The notes beneath the pieces are model-generated. The model ran no database searches, was not told the DNA's origin, and saw only the letters and a program-made list of their open reading frames with translations. Positions 7,745 to 15,482 of a stretch of DNA of 17,189 bases are shown one piece after another. The position numbers and the translations under genes are program-made. The first letter of the stretch is position 1, and every line of letters begins with the position of its first letter. Origin of the DNA: CAZAJS01 sp964485635 (GTDB taxonomy: Bacteria; Pseudomonadota; Gammaproteobacteria; Francisellales; Francisellaceae); NCBI GenBank assembly GCA_964485635.1, contig CAZAJS010000021.1, positions 1 to 17,189 on the forward strand, in the 5' to 3' direction.

Positions 7745-7768
7745 AACTTTCTATTAAAGAGCGTAAAG

Positions 7769-8851
7769 ATGTCATTAAAACAAACATGTTTATATCAAGA
7801 TCATCAAAGGTTAGACGCAAAGTTAGTAGACTTTCATGGTTGGTCAATGCCAATTCACTATGGGTCTCAAATCCAAGAACATCAAGCTGTCAGACAAACA
7901 GTTGGCATGTTTGATGTCAGCCATATGATGGCAGTTGATTGTTATGGAACACAAGCTAAAGCATTTTTGCAGTATGTGTTAGCTAATGATGTTGCTAAGA
8001 TAAAACCTGGCAAAGCATTATATACGTGCATGCTTGATCATCAAGCAGGAATTATTGATGATTTAATTGTTTATCAATTATCCGATGATTGGTTTCGTGT
8101 CATTGTGAATGCAGGCAATCGATATACGGATGTGGCTTGGCTACAACAACATATTGTTGATTTTGATGCCGTGATTCATCCCATGCCAGATCATGCAATC
8201 ATTGCCATACAAGGACCGAAAGCCGCTGGTTATCTACAGCAAGCAATACAACAAGTATTAAACCAACCATTACCTGAGCTTAAATCATTTGAAGTGATGA
8301 TTGATCAGGGGGTCATGATTGCTCGGACAGGGTATACTGGTGAAGATGGTTATGAGCTTTGTTTGCCACCTCAAATAGGACAGAAATTATGGCAACAGCT
8401 TGTTCAACAGCAAGTTACCCCTTGTGGTTTAGGAGCACGTGATACATTGCGTCTTGAGGCAGGATTGAATTTATATGGTCAGGATATGGATCAAACACTA
8501 ACACCTGTTGATTGTGGTTTAGGCTGGAGTGTATCAATCACTCAAGAGCGTGATTTTATCGGGAAACAAGCGTTTGAAAAACAACCTCGTATTTATCGTT
8601 TTTGTGGGGTATTGCTGAATGAACGAGGCATGCTTCGCCCTGGTCAAACTGTGATGCTTGAAAAACAACAAAAAGGGGTTGTCACGAGTGGTGGGTTCTC
8701 GCCAATTCTGCAACAAAGTATTGGTTTTGTTCGTGTGGAAAAGCCTATTGAAGGACAAGCACATGTTGAGATTCGTAAAAAATTATTAGATGCAACACTT
8801 GTTAAATTGCCATTTATTCGGCAAGGAAAAAAAGTCTATCAGCCACTATAA
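7769..8851 (+). CDS. gcvT: glycine cleavage system T protein (aminomethyltransferase)
   Basis: Takes the aminomethyl group from the lipoyl arm of GcvH and gives its one-carbon unit to tetrahydrofolate, releasing ammonia. The 360-residue product matches E. coli GcvT along its length: VDFHGWSMPIHYGSQ (20-34), GMFDVSHM (46-53), GIIDDLIVY (94-102, carrying the catalytic aspartate region), TGYTGEDGYE, CGLGARDTLRLEAG and the C-terminal barrel with TSGGFSP. The start ATG 7769 has AAAGAG at 7756-7761, 7 bases away. The frame stays open to an ATG at 7688, but that would add 27 hydrophobic residues absent from the family. It is the first gene of a four-gene glycine cleavage operon, with gcvH 46 bases downstream. 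The gene reads away from spoT, so the two promoters share the 7574-7768 gap. Confidence 0.97.
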   Translation: MSLKQTCLYQDHQRLDAKLVDFHGWSMPIHYGSQIQEHQAVRQTVGMFDVSHMMAVDCYGTQAKAFLQYVLANDVAKIKPGKALYTCMLDHQAGIIDDLIVYQLSDDWFRVIVNAGNRYTDVAWLQQHIVDFDAVIHPMPDHAIIAIQGPKAAGYLQQAIQQVLNQPLPELKSFEVMIDQGVMIARTGYTGEDGYELCLPPQIGQKLWQQLVQQQVTPCGLGARDTLRLEAGLNLYGQDMDQTLTPVDCGLGWSVSITQERDFIGKQAFEKQPRIYRFCGVLLNERGMLRPGQTVMLEKQQKGVVTSGGFSPILQQSIGFVRVEKPIEGQAHVEIRKKLLDATLVKLPFIRQGKKVYQPL

Positions 8852-8868
8852 TGGTTGATATCAATCAT
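8851..8868. repeat. 18-base near-perfect palindrome between gcvT and gcvH
   Basis: ATGGTTGAT followed directly by ATCAATCAT is an inverted repeat with one mismatched pair, which as RNA would be a G-U pair. Its centre TTGATATCAA is a perfect 10-base palindrome. It begins on the last base of the gcvT stop, 29 bases before gcvH. It may be an operator, an mRNA-processing element, or chance. Confidence 0.35.
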
Positions 8869-8897
8869 CATATATTAAGTGAATAAGGAGAAAAAGA

Positions 8898-9293
8898 ATG
8901 GCGGAAGTTCGCAACGATTTATATTATACCCCAACTCATGAATGGGTCGATGTTCAGGATAATGTCGCGACATGTGGGATTGATGATTTTGCACAGGCAG
9001 AAACTGGTGAAATTGTTTTTGTTGAATTGCCAGAAGTCGGTACAGAAGTTGAAGCAGGCGATGATGTTTGTGTCATTGAGTCAGTTAAATCAGCATCAGA
9101 TGTCTACACCCCAGTCAGTGGTAAAATCATCGCTGTTAATGAAGCGTTAGAGTCGAACCCTGGCCAAGTTAACGAAGACTGTTATGAGTCAGGTTGGTTA
9201 TTTAAAATTGAATTATCAAACATCGATGAATTAAATGCATTATTATCAGCAGAAGCTTATCAAGCAAAAATTGCTGAAGATGATGAAGTATAA
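8898..9293 (+). CDS. gcvH: glycine cleavage system H protein
   Basis: The lipoylated carrier that shuttles the aminomethyl intermediate between the P, T and L proteins. At 131 residues it has the usual length. The lipoyl attachment lysine is K64 in ESVKSASD (61-68), flanked by glycines as in the hammerhead fold. The N-terminal YTPTHEWV (10-17) and the GDIGIT-equivalent CGIDDFAQ segment are typical. A strong Shine-Dalgarno, AAGGAG at 8885-8890, lies 7 bases before the ATG, the best in the operon, which would suit a carrier protein needed in excess over the enzymes. gcvPA begins 59 bases after the stop. Confidence 0.97.
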   Translation: MAEVRNDLYYTPTHEWVDVQDNVATCGIDDFAQAETGEIVFVELPEVGTEVEAGDDVCVIESVKSASDVYTPVSGKIIAVNEALESNPGQVNEDCYESGWLFKIELSNIDELNALLSAEAYQAKIAEDDEV

Positions 9294-9352
9294 ATAGAAT
9301 TGTCGTAATTTGGTCAACTGTTTAATGATTACTTAATAGTCAAGGAGTGGCT

Positions 9353-10729
9353 ATGCCTTTTATTCCACATACAAATGGTGATATCAATCAGATGCTTGAG
9401 AAAATAGGTGTGTCTGATATTGAAGCGTTGTTTGATGAAATTCCACAATCGATCCGAGAGAAGAGCCAACTTGATTTGCCAGATGGTTTAAATGAATGTC
9501 AAATGCATCGTGTTTTTTTACAGAAATGTCAAGAAAATCAGCAATTGATCCCATTTATTGGCGCTGGAGCCTATGCTCATTATACGCCGTCGGCTGTTAT
9601 TGACTTAATATCACGGGGCGAATTTTATAGCTGTTATACCCCGTATCAGGCAGAAGCGAGTCAAGGCTTATTAGAAGTGATTTATATTTATCAAACAATG
9701 ATGGCTTCCTTAACGGGGATGACTTTGTCAAATGCCTCAATGTATGATGGTGCTACGGCATTGGCAGAATCTATTTTAATGGCTGTTCGTGCGAATCGAA
9801 CTATTAAAAGTAAAAAAGTGTTGATTGCTGATATCATTCACCCGTCCTATTTGTCTGTTGTAAAAACTTTGACACAGTCTCAAGGGATTATTATCGAACA
9901 AGTATCTTTCTCAAATAGACAATGGAAAGCCACGTTTGAAGATGTGTCGGGGCATCGTGATGATTATGCGGCAGTTGTTATTCCTCAAATTAATTTTTAT
10001 GGCCAGTTAACAGATTATGAAACAATCACAGATTGGGCGAAAAACAAAAAAGCGGTTGTTATTGGGATGGCAAATCCAACAGCATTAGGGGTTTTATGTC
10101 CGCCAGGTCAATGGGGGGAGCACGGTGCAGATATTGCATGTGGTGAAGCCCAAACACTAGGCATCCCATTAAGTAGTGGTGGCCCTTATCTTGGTTTTAT
10201 TTGTGCCACTGAACAAATGGCACGACAAATGCCGGGACGTATCGTTGGGCAAACCCAAGATGCCAATGGTAACACAGGTTACTGTTTAACATTACAAGCC
10301 CGAGAGCAACATATTCGTCGTTCAAAAGCGACATCTAACATATGTACTAACCAAGGCCTGATGATGACAGCGGCAACGATTTATTTGTCCATTGTAGGTC
10401 CAGAAGGCCTCAAAGAAGTTGCGATTCGGTCCCATCAAAATTTAGGTCAATTATTTGATGCCATCGACGCGGCTAAGATTCCCGGAATTACGGTGCAAAC
10501 GTCGAATAACTTTATGTATGAAGGTGTTCTTGAACTTCCTGTCACGGCAGCGAAAGTTTGTCAAAAAGGGATAGAAAGTGGATTGCAAATGGGATATGAC
10601 CTAGGGCAAACTGATCCGTCATTAGCAAATAATTTGCTTGTCTGCACAACAGAAATTATTAACCAGTCGGATATTGATCAGTACGTTAAAACATTGAAAG
10701 CAATTTGTTGCCCAGAAGGAGTAAATTGA
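9353..10729 (+). CDS. gcvPA: glycine dehydrogenase (decarboxylating) subunit 1
   Basis: The N-terminal half of the P protein, which with GcvPB decarboxylates glycine using pyridoxal phosphate and loads the aminomethyl group on GcvH. The product has 458 residues. Landmarks include FIGAGAYAHYTPS (68-80), CYTPYQAEASQGLLE (94-108), SNASMYDGATALAE (126-139) and GEAQTLGIPLSSGGPYLG, all typical of subunit 1. It lacks the PLP-binding lysine segment, which is on GcvPB. The start is ATG 9353: AAGGAG at 9342-9347 gives 5 bases of spacing, whereas the in-frame GTG at 9347 overlaps the Shine-Dalgarno itself. The stop is 2 bases before the gcvPB ATG, so the two halves are made together, as expected for a heterotetramer. 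Confidence 0.96.
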   Translation: MPFIPHTNGDINQMLEKIGVSDIEALFDEIPQSIREKSQLDLPDGLNECQMHRVFLQKCQENQQLIPFIGAGAYAHYTPSAVIDLISRGEFYSCYTPYQAEASQGLLEVIYIYQTMMASLTGMTLSNASMYDGATALAESILMAVRANRTIKSKKVLIADIIHPSYLSVVKTLTQSQGIIIEQVSFSNRQWKATFEDVSGHRDDYAAVVIPQINFYGQLTDYETITDWAKNKKAVVIGMANPTALGVLCPPGQWGEHGADIACGEAQTLGIPLSSGGPYLGFICATEQMARQMPGRIVGQTQDANGNTGYCLTLQAREQHIRRSKATSNICTNQGLMMTAATIYLSIVGPEGLKEVAIRSHQNLGQLFDAIDAAKIPGITVQTSNNFMYEGVLELPVTAAKVCQKGIESGLQMGYDLGQTDPSLANNLLVCTTEIINQSDIDQYVKTLKAICCPEGVN

Positions 10730-10731
10730 TT

Positions 10732-12189
10732 ATGTCTTGGATTTTTCAACAATCAGATGACAGTCGTCGTGCACTATCACAGCAATGGACAACACAAGAA
10801 CAACTGCGATTTGATACATCTTGTCAGCGAAAAGATTCTGTAATGATCCCAACCTTAAGTGAATTGCAAACTGTCCGATACTTTACTCAGTTGTCTCAAA
10901 AAAACTTTTCAATTGATACCCATTTTTATCCATTAGGGTCTTGTACAATGAAGTACAATCCAAGAATTGCATTGCGTTGTGCGCATGATCCGGCGATTAC
11001 TAATTTACATCCCTACCAACAGTTTGATACACAACAAGGCTTGTTATCGATGATGGCAGAGTTATCCGATATGCTGTCAGAAATCACAGGGATGCAACAT
11101 GTTTCTTTAGCACCGTGTGCCGGTGCTCAAGGAGAGTTTGCCGGTGTCGCCATGATTCGAGCTTATCATCAGGCGAATGGTGATTCTCAACGTGATGAAA
11201 TTATTGTTCCTGATGCGGCACATGGGACGAATCCTGCAACAGCACGGATGGCAGGCTGTAAAGTTAAAGAAATTCCCACGGATCTAAAAACTGGGGATCT
11301 TGATTTAATTGCACTTGAAAAAGCATTAGGTCCTAAGACTGCGGGGATTATGTTGACCAATCCATCGACCATGGGTATTTTTGAACATCAGATTGAAACC
11401 GTCGCTAAAATGGTCCATCAAGCAGGTGGTTTATTGTATTATGATGGGGCGAATTTAAATGCCATTATGGATAAAGCAAAGCCTGGGGTTATGGGTTTTG
11501 ATGTAATGCATATGAATGTTCACAAAACTTTTGCCACGCCGCATGGTGGGGGTGGCCCTGGAGCTGGCCCTATTGCAGTGAATGATCGATTGGAACCTTT
11601 TTTACCAGTCCCACGGATTGAGCAAACGGATGATCAACAATATCAATTGGTTGGTCAATCAGCTTATCCAAATAGTATTGGTCCATTGCACGCTTTTGCC
11701 GGTAATATCGGCGTTTTAGTCCGCACCTATGTCTATTTAAAAATGTTAGGGGGCAATGGGCTAAAACGTGTATCAGAAATGGCAACCTTGAATGCGAATT
11801 ATTTAATGGTACAGTTAAAACAAGCAGGTTTTGATGTCACATTACCGCAACGGCGTGCTTCCCATGAATTTTTAATCTCATTTGCGCATGAAAAGAAAGC
11901 TTATGGGGTCAGTGCTAATGATGTGGCAAAAGCATTGCTTGATTATGGAATCCATGCGCCAACCGTTTATTTTCCATTATTAGTGCCAGAATGCTTTTTA
12001 ATAGAGCCAACTGAGACTGAGAGCGTTCAACAGCTTGATGCTTTTATTGAGGCGTTAATTGAAATTAAACAAAAAGCTAAAACAGATCCTGAATATTTGA
12101 AAAATGCCCCTTATCATCAGCCTGTAGGTCGTTTAGATGATGTCAAGGCGGCACGAGAGCTTAATGTCGCATTTGGACAATGCTGTTGA
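10732..12189 (+). CDS. gcvPB: glycine dehydrogenase (decarboxylating) subunit 2
   Basis: The C-terminal, PLP-carrying half of the P protein, 485 residues. The pyridoxal phosphate lysine is K265 in VHKTFATPHGGGGPG, the invariant P-protein motif. Other conserved segments are FYPLGSCTMKYNP near residue 65, APCAGAQGEFAG, PDAAHGTNPA, and YYDGANLNAI before the lysine. The start ATG 10732 lies 10 bases after AGAAGGAG (10714-10721), which is inside the end of gcvPA; an upstream GTG/ATG-type start in the overlapping frame would add nine residues without family support. This is the last gene of the operon. No clear terminator is visible in the 25 bases before the convergent fur gene. Confidence 0.97.
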   Translation: MSWIFQQSDDSRRALSQQWTTQEQLRFDTSCQRKDSVMIPTLSELQTVRYFTQLSQKNFSIDTHFYPLGSCTMKYNPRIALRCAHDPAITNLHPYQQFDTQQGLLSMMAELSDMLSEITGMQHVSLAPCAGAQGEFAGVAMIRAYHQANGDSQRDEIIVPDAAHGTNPATARMAGCKVKEIPTDLKTGDLDLIALEKALGPKTAGIMLTNPSTMGIFEHQIETVAKMVHQAGGLLYYDGANLNAIMDKAKPGVMGFDVMHMNVHKTFATPHGGGGPGAGPIAVNDRLEPFLPVPRIEQTDDQQYQLVGQSAYPNSIGPLHAFAGNIGVLVRTYVYLKMLGGNGLKRVSEMATLNANYLMVQLKQAGFDVTLPQRRASHEFLISFAHEKKAYGVSANDVAKALLDYGIHAPTVYFPLLVPECFLIEPTETESVQQLDAFIEALIEIKQKAKTDPEYLKNAPYHQPVGRLDDVKAARELNVAFGQCC

Positions 12190-12214
12190 TAATAGGCTGA
12201 ATTTGAATGAATGA

Positions 12215-12634
12215 CTAAGTTTGTTTATTGCGACAAGTAGCGCAAATGACATATAATACTGTATGATGTCGAATGAGTTGGCCACCTGATGCTTCAATAA
12301 TGGCTTGTTGTCGTGTTTGGATAACATCATCAAAAAATTCTTGAATTTGATGACATTGACTGCAAATGATATGTCCATGTTGCCCACTATGGGCAAGCTC
12401 ATAGACTGACTGGTCATGGCCTAAATGAAGTTTTTGTAAAATCCCAGCTGACTCAAAGTGATTTAATACCCGATAAACGGTTGCAATGCTGACATTATCC
12501 CCATGCTGTTTTAATGTATTAAAAACTGCTTCTGCTGATAAATGCTCATCAGGGTGTTTTTCAAAAATGGCTAACACTTTTAATCGTGGCTGGGTAACCT
12601 TTAAGTTAGCGGCTTGTAATGCTGCTTTACTCAC
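12215..12634 (-). CDS. fur: ferric uptake regulator Fur
   Basis: A metal-dependent repressor that uses ferrous iron to bind operators of iron uptake genes. The 139-residue product aligns with E. coli Fur: LKVTQPRLKVL (11-21), the recognition helix ATVYRVLNHFESAGI (51-65), and the regulatory metal histidines HGH (86-88). Both structural-zinc pairs are present, C91/C94 (CSQC) and C131/C134 (CATC). Start: GTG 12634 is preceded by AAGGA with 7 bases of spacing and gives an N-terminus like E. coli Fur. The frame is open to ATG 12703, but a good promoter lies inside that extension. Lack of the histidine-rich tail of E. coli Fur is common in relatives. Zur or PerR are alternatives, but the sequence fits Fur best. 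The gene is divergent from the dGTPase-like gene. Confidence 0.9.
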   Translation of the reverse strand: MSKAALQAANLKVTQPRLKVLAIFEKHPDEHLSAEAVFNTLKQHGDNVSIATVYRVLNHFESAGILQKLHLGHDQSVYELAHSGQHGHIICSQCHQIQEFFDDVIQTRQQAIIEASGGQLIRHHTVLYVICATCRNKQT

Positions 12635-12667
12635 AGCGATATCCTTTTGATAAAGGTGTTTGATCTT

Positions 12668-12696
12668 ATTTTGTATGATGTGACAGGATTCGTCAA
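12668..12696 (-). promoter_or_regulatory. candidate fur promoter
   Basis: On the minus strand TTGACG (12696-12691, 5 of 6) and CAAAAT (12673-12668, 4 of 6) are 17 bases apart, ending about 34 bases before the GTG start. I saw no clear GATAATGATAATC-type Fur box here, so autoregulation is not supported by eye. Confidence 0.45.
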
Positions 12697-12747
12697 GTTG
12701 CATCGTGGGAACCGATTGATCTGATGATTTTATAAAATGTGAGTCTA

Positions 12748-12777
12748 TTCATTTACCAAAGAAAACGTTAATATAAT
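12748..12777 (+). promoter_or_regulatory. candidate promoter for the dGTPase-like gene
   Basis: A perfect -10, TATAAT (12772-12777), has a weak -35, TTCATT (12748-12753), at 18 bases. It points right, about 45 bases before the start of the HD hydrolase gene, and would drive it and the flavoprotein behind it. Confidence 0.45.
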
Positions 12778-12822
12778 TGATGCAAAACTAAAAATCATTC
12801 CAAGAAATAATGGGCAGTGCTA

Positions 12823-14178
12823 ATGGGGTTATACCAAACCAGTGATCGACAACGATTTTTATCTGCTAAAGAAGAAAAACAAGCTTTCCCTGCGTTTCGA
12901 CGCGATTATGCACGGGTAATTCATTCAGCATCATTTCGTCGGTTACAAGGGAAAACACAAATTTTTCCTTATTTAGAAAGTGATTTTTTTCGCAATCGTC
13001 TAACGCATTCATTAGAAGTTGCACAAGTAGCTAAAGCCATTGCATTGCGTATTAATGAAAATCATGATATTCACTTAGACTATGATTTGGTTGAGACAGC
13101 GGCACTTTGCCATGATATTGGCCATCCGCCTTTTGGGCATAATGGTGAGCAGGCACTATGGCGTAAGATGTCCCCCTATGGCGGATTTGAAGGTAATGCG
13201 CAAACGTTACGCTTATTAACGCGAACCGAAAAACGGGCCTATGCAGGACAGCATCCAATTGAGCAAGGACAGGATACACGCTGTGGGCTTAATTTAACCT
13301 ATCGTGCTTTAGCGGCCGTATTAAAGTATGATCAGCCGATAGCTGTTGATTCACATCAACCAGATCGAATTGTTAAAGGCTACTATGTTTCCGAAACCAA
13401 GCAGGTTGAAGCAATTAAATCGCATGTTTTGAATGGTTATTCGCCGGCTGCTTATGCTAACAAACCTTTTTATACAATTGAATGCAGTATCATGGATTTA
13501 GCCGATGATATTGCCTATTCCACCTATGATATCGAAGATGCATTGAAGGGGGGATTTTTAACTCCAATGTCGATGATTAGCGCTGATGATGCTTTGCTTA
13601 AACAGGTAAAAAATCAAGCAGAAAAAAAAGGATTTGATATTTCATTAGATGAAATTAGACAAATCATTCGAACCATTTTTTCAGATATGATTGATTTAAA
13701 TAGTACTCCTGATCATATTTATCAACAATCTAAAGCATTAGCAGGTTCAAGTTATTGGCGGACACAGTTAACATCTAAATTGGTCAATGACTGTATTCAA
13801 AGTGTTACTTTACAATTCGACAGAGCCTGCCCTGTTTTATCAACCGTATGCTTGACACAAGCCATGCAAAAGCAAGTTGAAGTTTTGAAACTACTGGTTT
13901 ACTTTGCTGTGATTAATGCGCCAAAAATGAACATTGTCCGCTATCGAGGCCGAGAGATTTTATCAACGTTATTTGATATTTTGATTGAATCAACGCCTGA
14001 GACCAATTTTTTACCAGAAGATATTGGTCAGGTTTTTTATGCTTATCAGCCAGAGGATCAACAGCAACGTGCGCGTGTGATTTGTGATTTTATTGCAAGC
14101 ATGACAGATCGGTATGCCATTGAATTGTATCAACGTTTTAAATCTGACACGCCTCAAAGCATTTTTAAACCGGTTTAA
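12823..14178 (+). CDS. deoxyguanosinetriphosphate triphosphohydrolase-like HD protein (dNTPase)
   Basis: Predicted to cleave dNTPs to deoxynucleosides and triphosphate, lowering or balancing dNTP pools. The 451-residue product carries the HD metal site in the dGTPase order: RNRLTHSLEVAQ with H62, CHDIGHPPFGHNGE with H97-D98 and H101, then MDLADDIAYSTYDIEDA holding the distal aspartate. The N-terminal FRRLQGKTQIFP is also typical. The sequence is of the broader dGTPase-like type rather than a close copy of E. coli Dgt, so substrate range is uncertain and no symbol is given. Start: ATG 12823 or GTG 12817, two codons earlier; neither has a strong Shine-Dalgarno. An out-of-frame ATG at 12810 opens an 11-codon frame across the start, which could dampen initiation. 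The flavoprotein gene follows 22 bases after the stop. Confidence 0.92.
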   Translation: MGLYQTSDRQRFLSAKEEKQAFPAFRRDYARVIHSASFRRLQGKTQIFPYLESDFFRNRLTHSLEVAQVAKAIALRINENHDIHLDYDLVETAALCHDIGHPPFGHNGEQALWRKMSPYGGFEGNAQTLRLLTRTEKRAYAGQHPIEQGQDTRCGLNLTYRALAAVLKYDQPIAVDSHQPDRIVKGYYVSETKQVEAIKSHVLNGYSPAAYANKPFYTIECSIMDLADDIAYSTYDIEDALKGGFLTPMSMISADDALLKQVKNQAEKKGFDISLDEIRQIIRTIFSDMIDLNSTPDHIYQQSKALAGSSYWRTQLTSKLVNDCIQSVTLQFDRACPVLSTVCLTQAMQKQVEVLKLLVYFAVINAPKMNIVRYRGREILSTLFDILIESTPETNFLPEDIGQVFYAYQPEDQQQRARVICDFIASMTDRYAIELYQRFKSDTPQSIFKPV

Positions 14179-14200
14179 TTAAATTTTATAAGGATGACTT

Positions 14201-14791
14201 ATGCGGTTACAACATATGCCCATCAAAATTGCTATTGTTTACTATAGTGGTCAAGGTCACACACAAAAAGTAGCCGAATATGTGCAAAGAGGTGTTGAGC
14301 AAATACAAGGGTGCCAGGCAACACTCATTTGTGTCAATCAACTTGAAGATGTCACCGTTTTAAACCCGTATCATATGATTGTTATGGGGGCGCCCGTCTA
14401 TATGGGTTCTGTGCCATATCAGTTTAAAGCGTTTATGGATCGGTGTTCTAATGTATGGTTTCAACAGCAATGGAAAGGTAAACTTGCAGCAGGGTTTGCC
14501 AATTCATTTGGTTTAGCTGGTGATAAATTTAATGTTTTAATGCAAATGGTGACATTTGCTGCACAACAAGGCATGCTTTGGGTGCCGTTAGGCATTGGTA
14601 CTGCTACGTCATCAGAAGATGAAATGGGAAATCCTGTTATATTAAACCGTCTTGGTGGATCGTTAGGTTTGATCACGCAATCAGATAATCAAGACCCAAC
14701 GACAACGCCAGGAATCAGTGACTGTCAAACTGCACAATTATTTGGGCAACGCATTAGTCAAGTTGCTCAGCAATATTGGCAAAAGAATTGA
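14201..14791 (+). CDS. flavodoxin-fold flavoprotein, WrbA/NADPH-dependent FMN reductase-like
   Basis: Probably an FMN-binding oxidoreductase reducing quinones or related acceptors in the cytoplasm. The 196-residue product begins with a flavodoxin strand and phosphate loop, IVYYSGQGHTQKVA (12-25), where S16 to T21 would hold the FMN phosphate. MGAPVYMGSVPYQFKAFMD (62-80) corresponds to the second flavin loop seen in WrbA, followed by GKLAAGFANSFG. The aromatic loop and C-terminal part diverge from E. coli WrbA, so a quinone reductase role is inference. The start ATG has AAGGA at 14190-14194, 6 bases away; M6 at 14216 is a less supported choice. It lies 22 bases behind the dGTPase-like gene and is probably cotranscribed. 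It converges on upp, with 23 bases between the stops. Confidence 0.85.
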   Translation: MRLQHMPIKIAIVYYSGQGHTQKVAEYVQRGVEQIQGCQATLICVNQLEDVTVLNPYHMIVMGAPVYMGSVPYQFKAFMDRCSNVWFQQQWKGKLAAGFANSFGLAGDKFNVLMQMVTFAAQQGMLWVPLGIGTATSSEDEMGNPVILNRLGGSLGLITQSDNQDPTTTPGISDCQTAQLFGQRISQVAQQYWQKN

Positions 14792-14814
14792 TACTTGACT
14801 GGTTTAACAATCAA

Positions 14815-15444
14815 TCACTTTGTGCCAAAGACTTTATCTCCAGCATCACCTAAGCCAGGAATAATATAAAAATGTTCATCTAAATGATCATCAATGGCGG
14901 CGGTGAAATGTTGAATATCAGGATGGTGATGGGTTAATTTTTCAATTCCTTCTGGAGCCGCAATTAATGTTAGCACTTTAATATTTTGGCATCCATTTTG
15001 TTTTAAAAGATCAATTGTAGCCACCATAGAGCCTCCCGTTGCTAAAAGCGGGTCAATAACAATGGCGGTTCGCTGCGGTAATGCATCACAAAACTTTGCA
15101 TAATAGGGGACAGGTTCAGCCGTTGTTTCATCACGATACATTCCAACTACACTGACTTTAGCAGAGGGAAGGTGCTCTAAAACACCATCAAGCATGCCTA
15201 GACCTGCTCGAAGGATCGGAACGACGGTGACTTTTTTTCCCGCTAACCGATTAACCTCGACTGGGCCGCACCAGCTTTCAATATGAACCGTATTTAATGA
15301 AAAATGTGCTGTGGCTTCATAAGTCAGCATGGCGGCTAATTCACTAGTAAGTGCTCTGAAATCTTTGGTTGTGATTGATTTATCGCGCATTAAACCAATT
15401 TTATGTTGAACTAAGGGATGGTCGATCACATGGGTTTTTTTCAT
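14815..15444 (-). CDS. upp: uracil phosphoribosyltransferase
   Basis: Salvages uracil by joining it to PRPP to give UMP. The 209-residue product, against 208 in E. coli, has the family landmarks: VVPILRAGLGM (74-84), the flexible loop GMYRDE (101-106), the PRPP-binding loop IDPLLATGGSM (130-140), and the uracil-binding YIIPGLGDAGDKVFGT (193-208). The start ATG has AAGGA 7 bases upstream (minus strand). It is the last gene of a leftward unit, 38 bases behind the Rieske oxygenase gene. No uraA permease gene is beside it. No promoter is evident in the 38-base gap, so readthrough from the upstream genes is likely. Confidence 0.97.
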   Translation of the reverse strand: MKKTHVIDHPLVQHKIGLMRDKSITTKDFRALTSELAAMLTYEATAHFSLNTVHIESWCGPVEVNRLAGKKVTVVPILRAGLGMLDGVLEHLPSAKVSVVGMYRDETTAEPVPYYAKFCDALPQRTAIVIDPLLATGGSMVATIDLLKQNGCQNIKVLTLIAAPEGIEKLTHHHPDIQHFTAAIDDHLDEHFYIIPGLGDAGDKVFGTK

Positions 15445-15482
15445 AAAAAATTCCTTATTAATAGGCGATTTTCAAACTAATT

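Noticed and set aside
7688..7768. Longer GcvT reading from ATG 7688
   Set aside because: Adds 27 hydrophobic residues not found in GcvT and no ribosome site precedes it; the candidate promoter elements lie within this stretch.
7574..7768. Glycine riboswitch before gcvT
   Set aside because: No tandem aptamer-like conserved core is visible, and the likely leader is too short.
12133..12417. 94-codon minus-strand open frame across the gcvPB end and fur
   Set aside because: Lies in another frame over fur coding sequence, is low in complexity and has no recognisable domain; a shadow frame.
14792..14814. Shared bidirectional terminator between the flavoprotein gene and upp
   Set aside because: Only 23 bases with no GC-rich stem or T-run; only a poor six-base complementarity was seen nearby.
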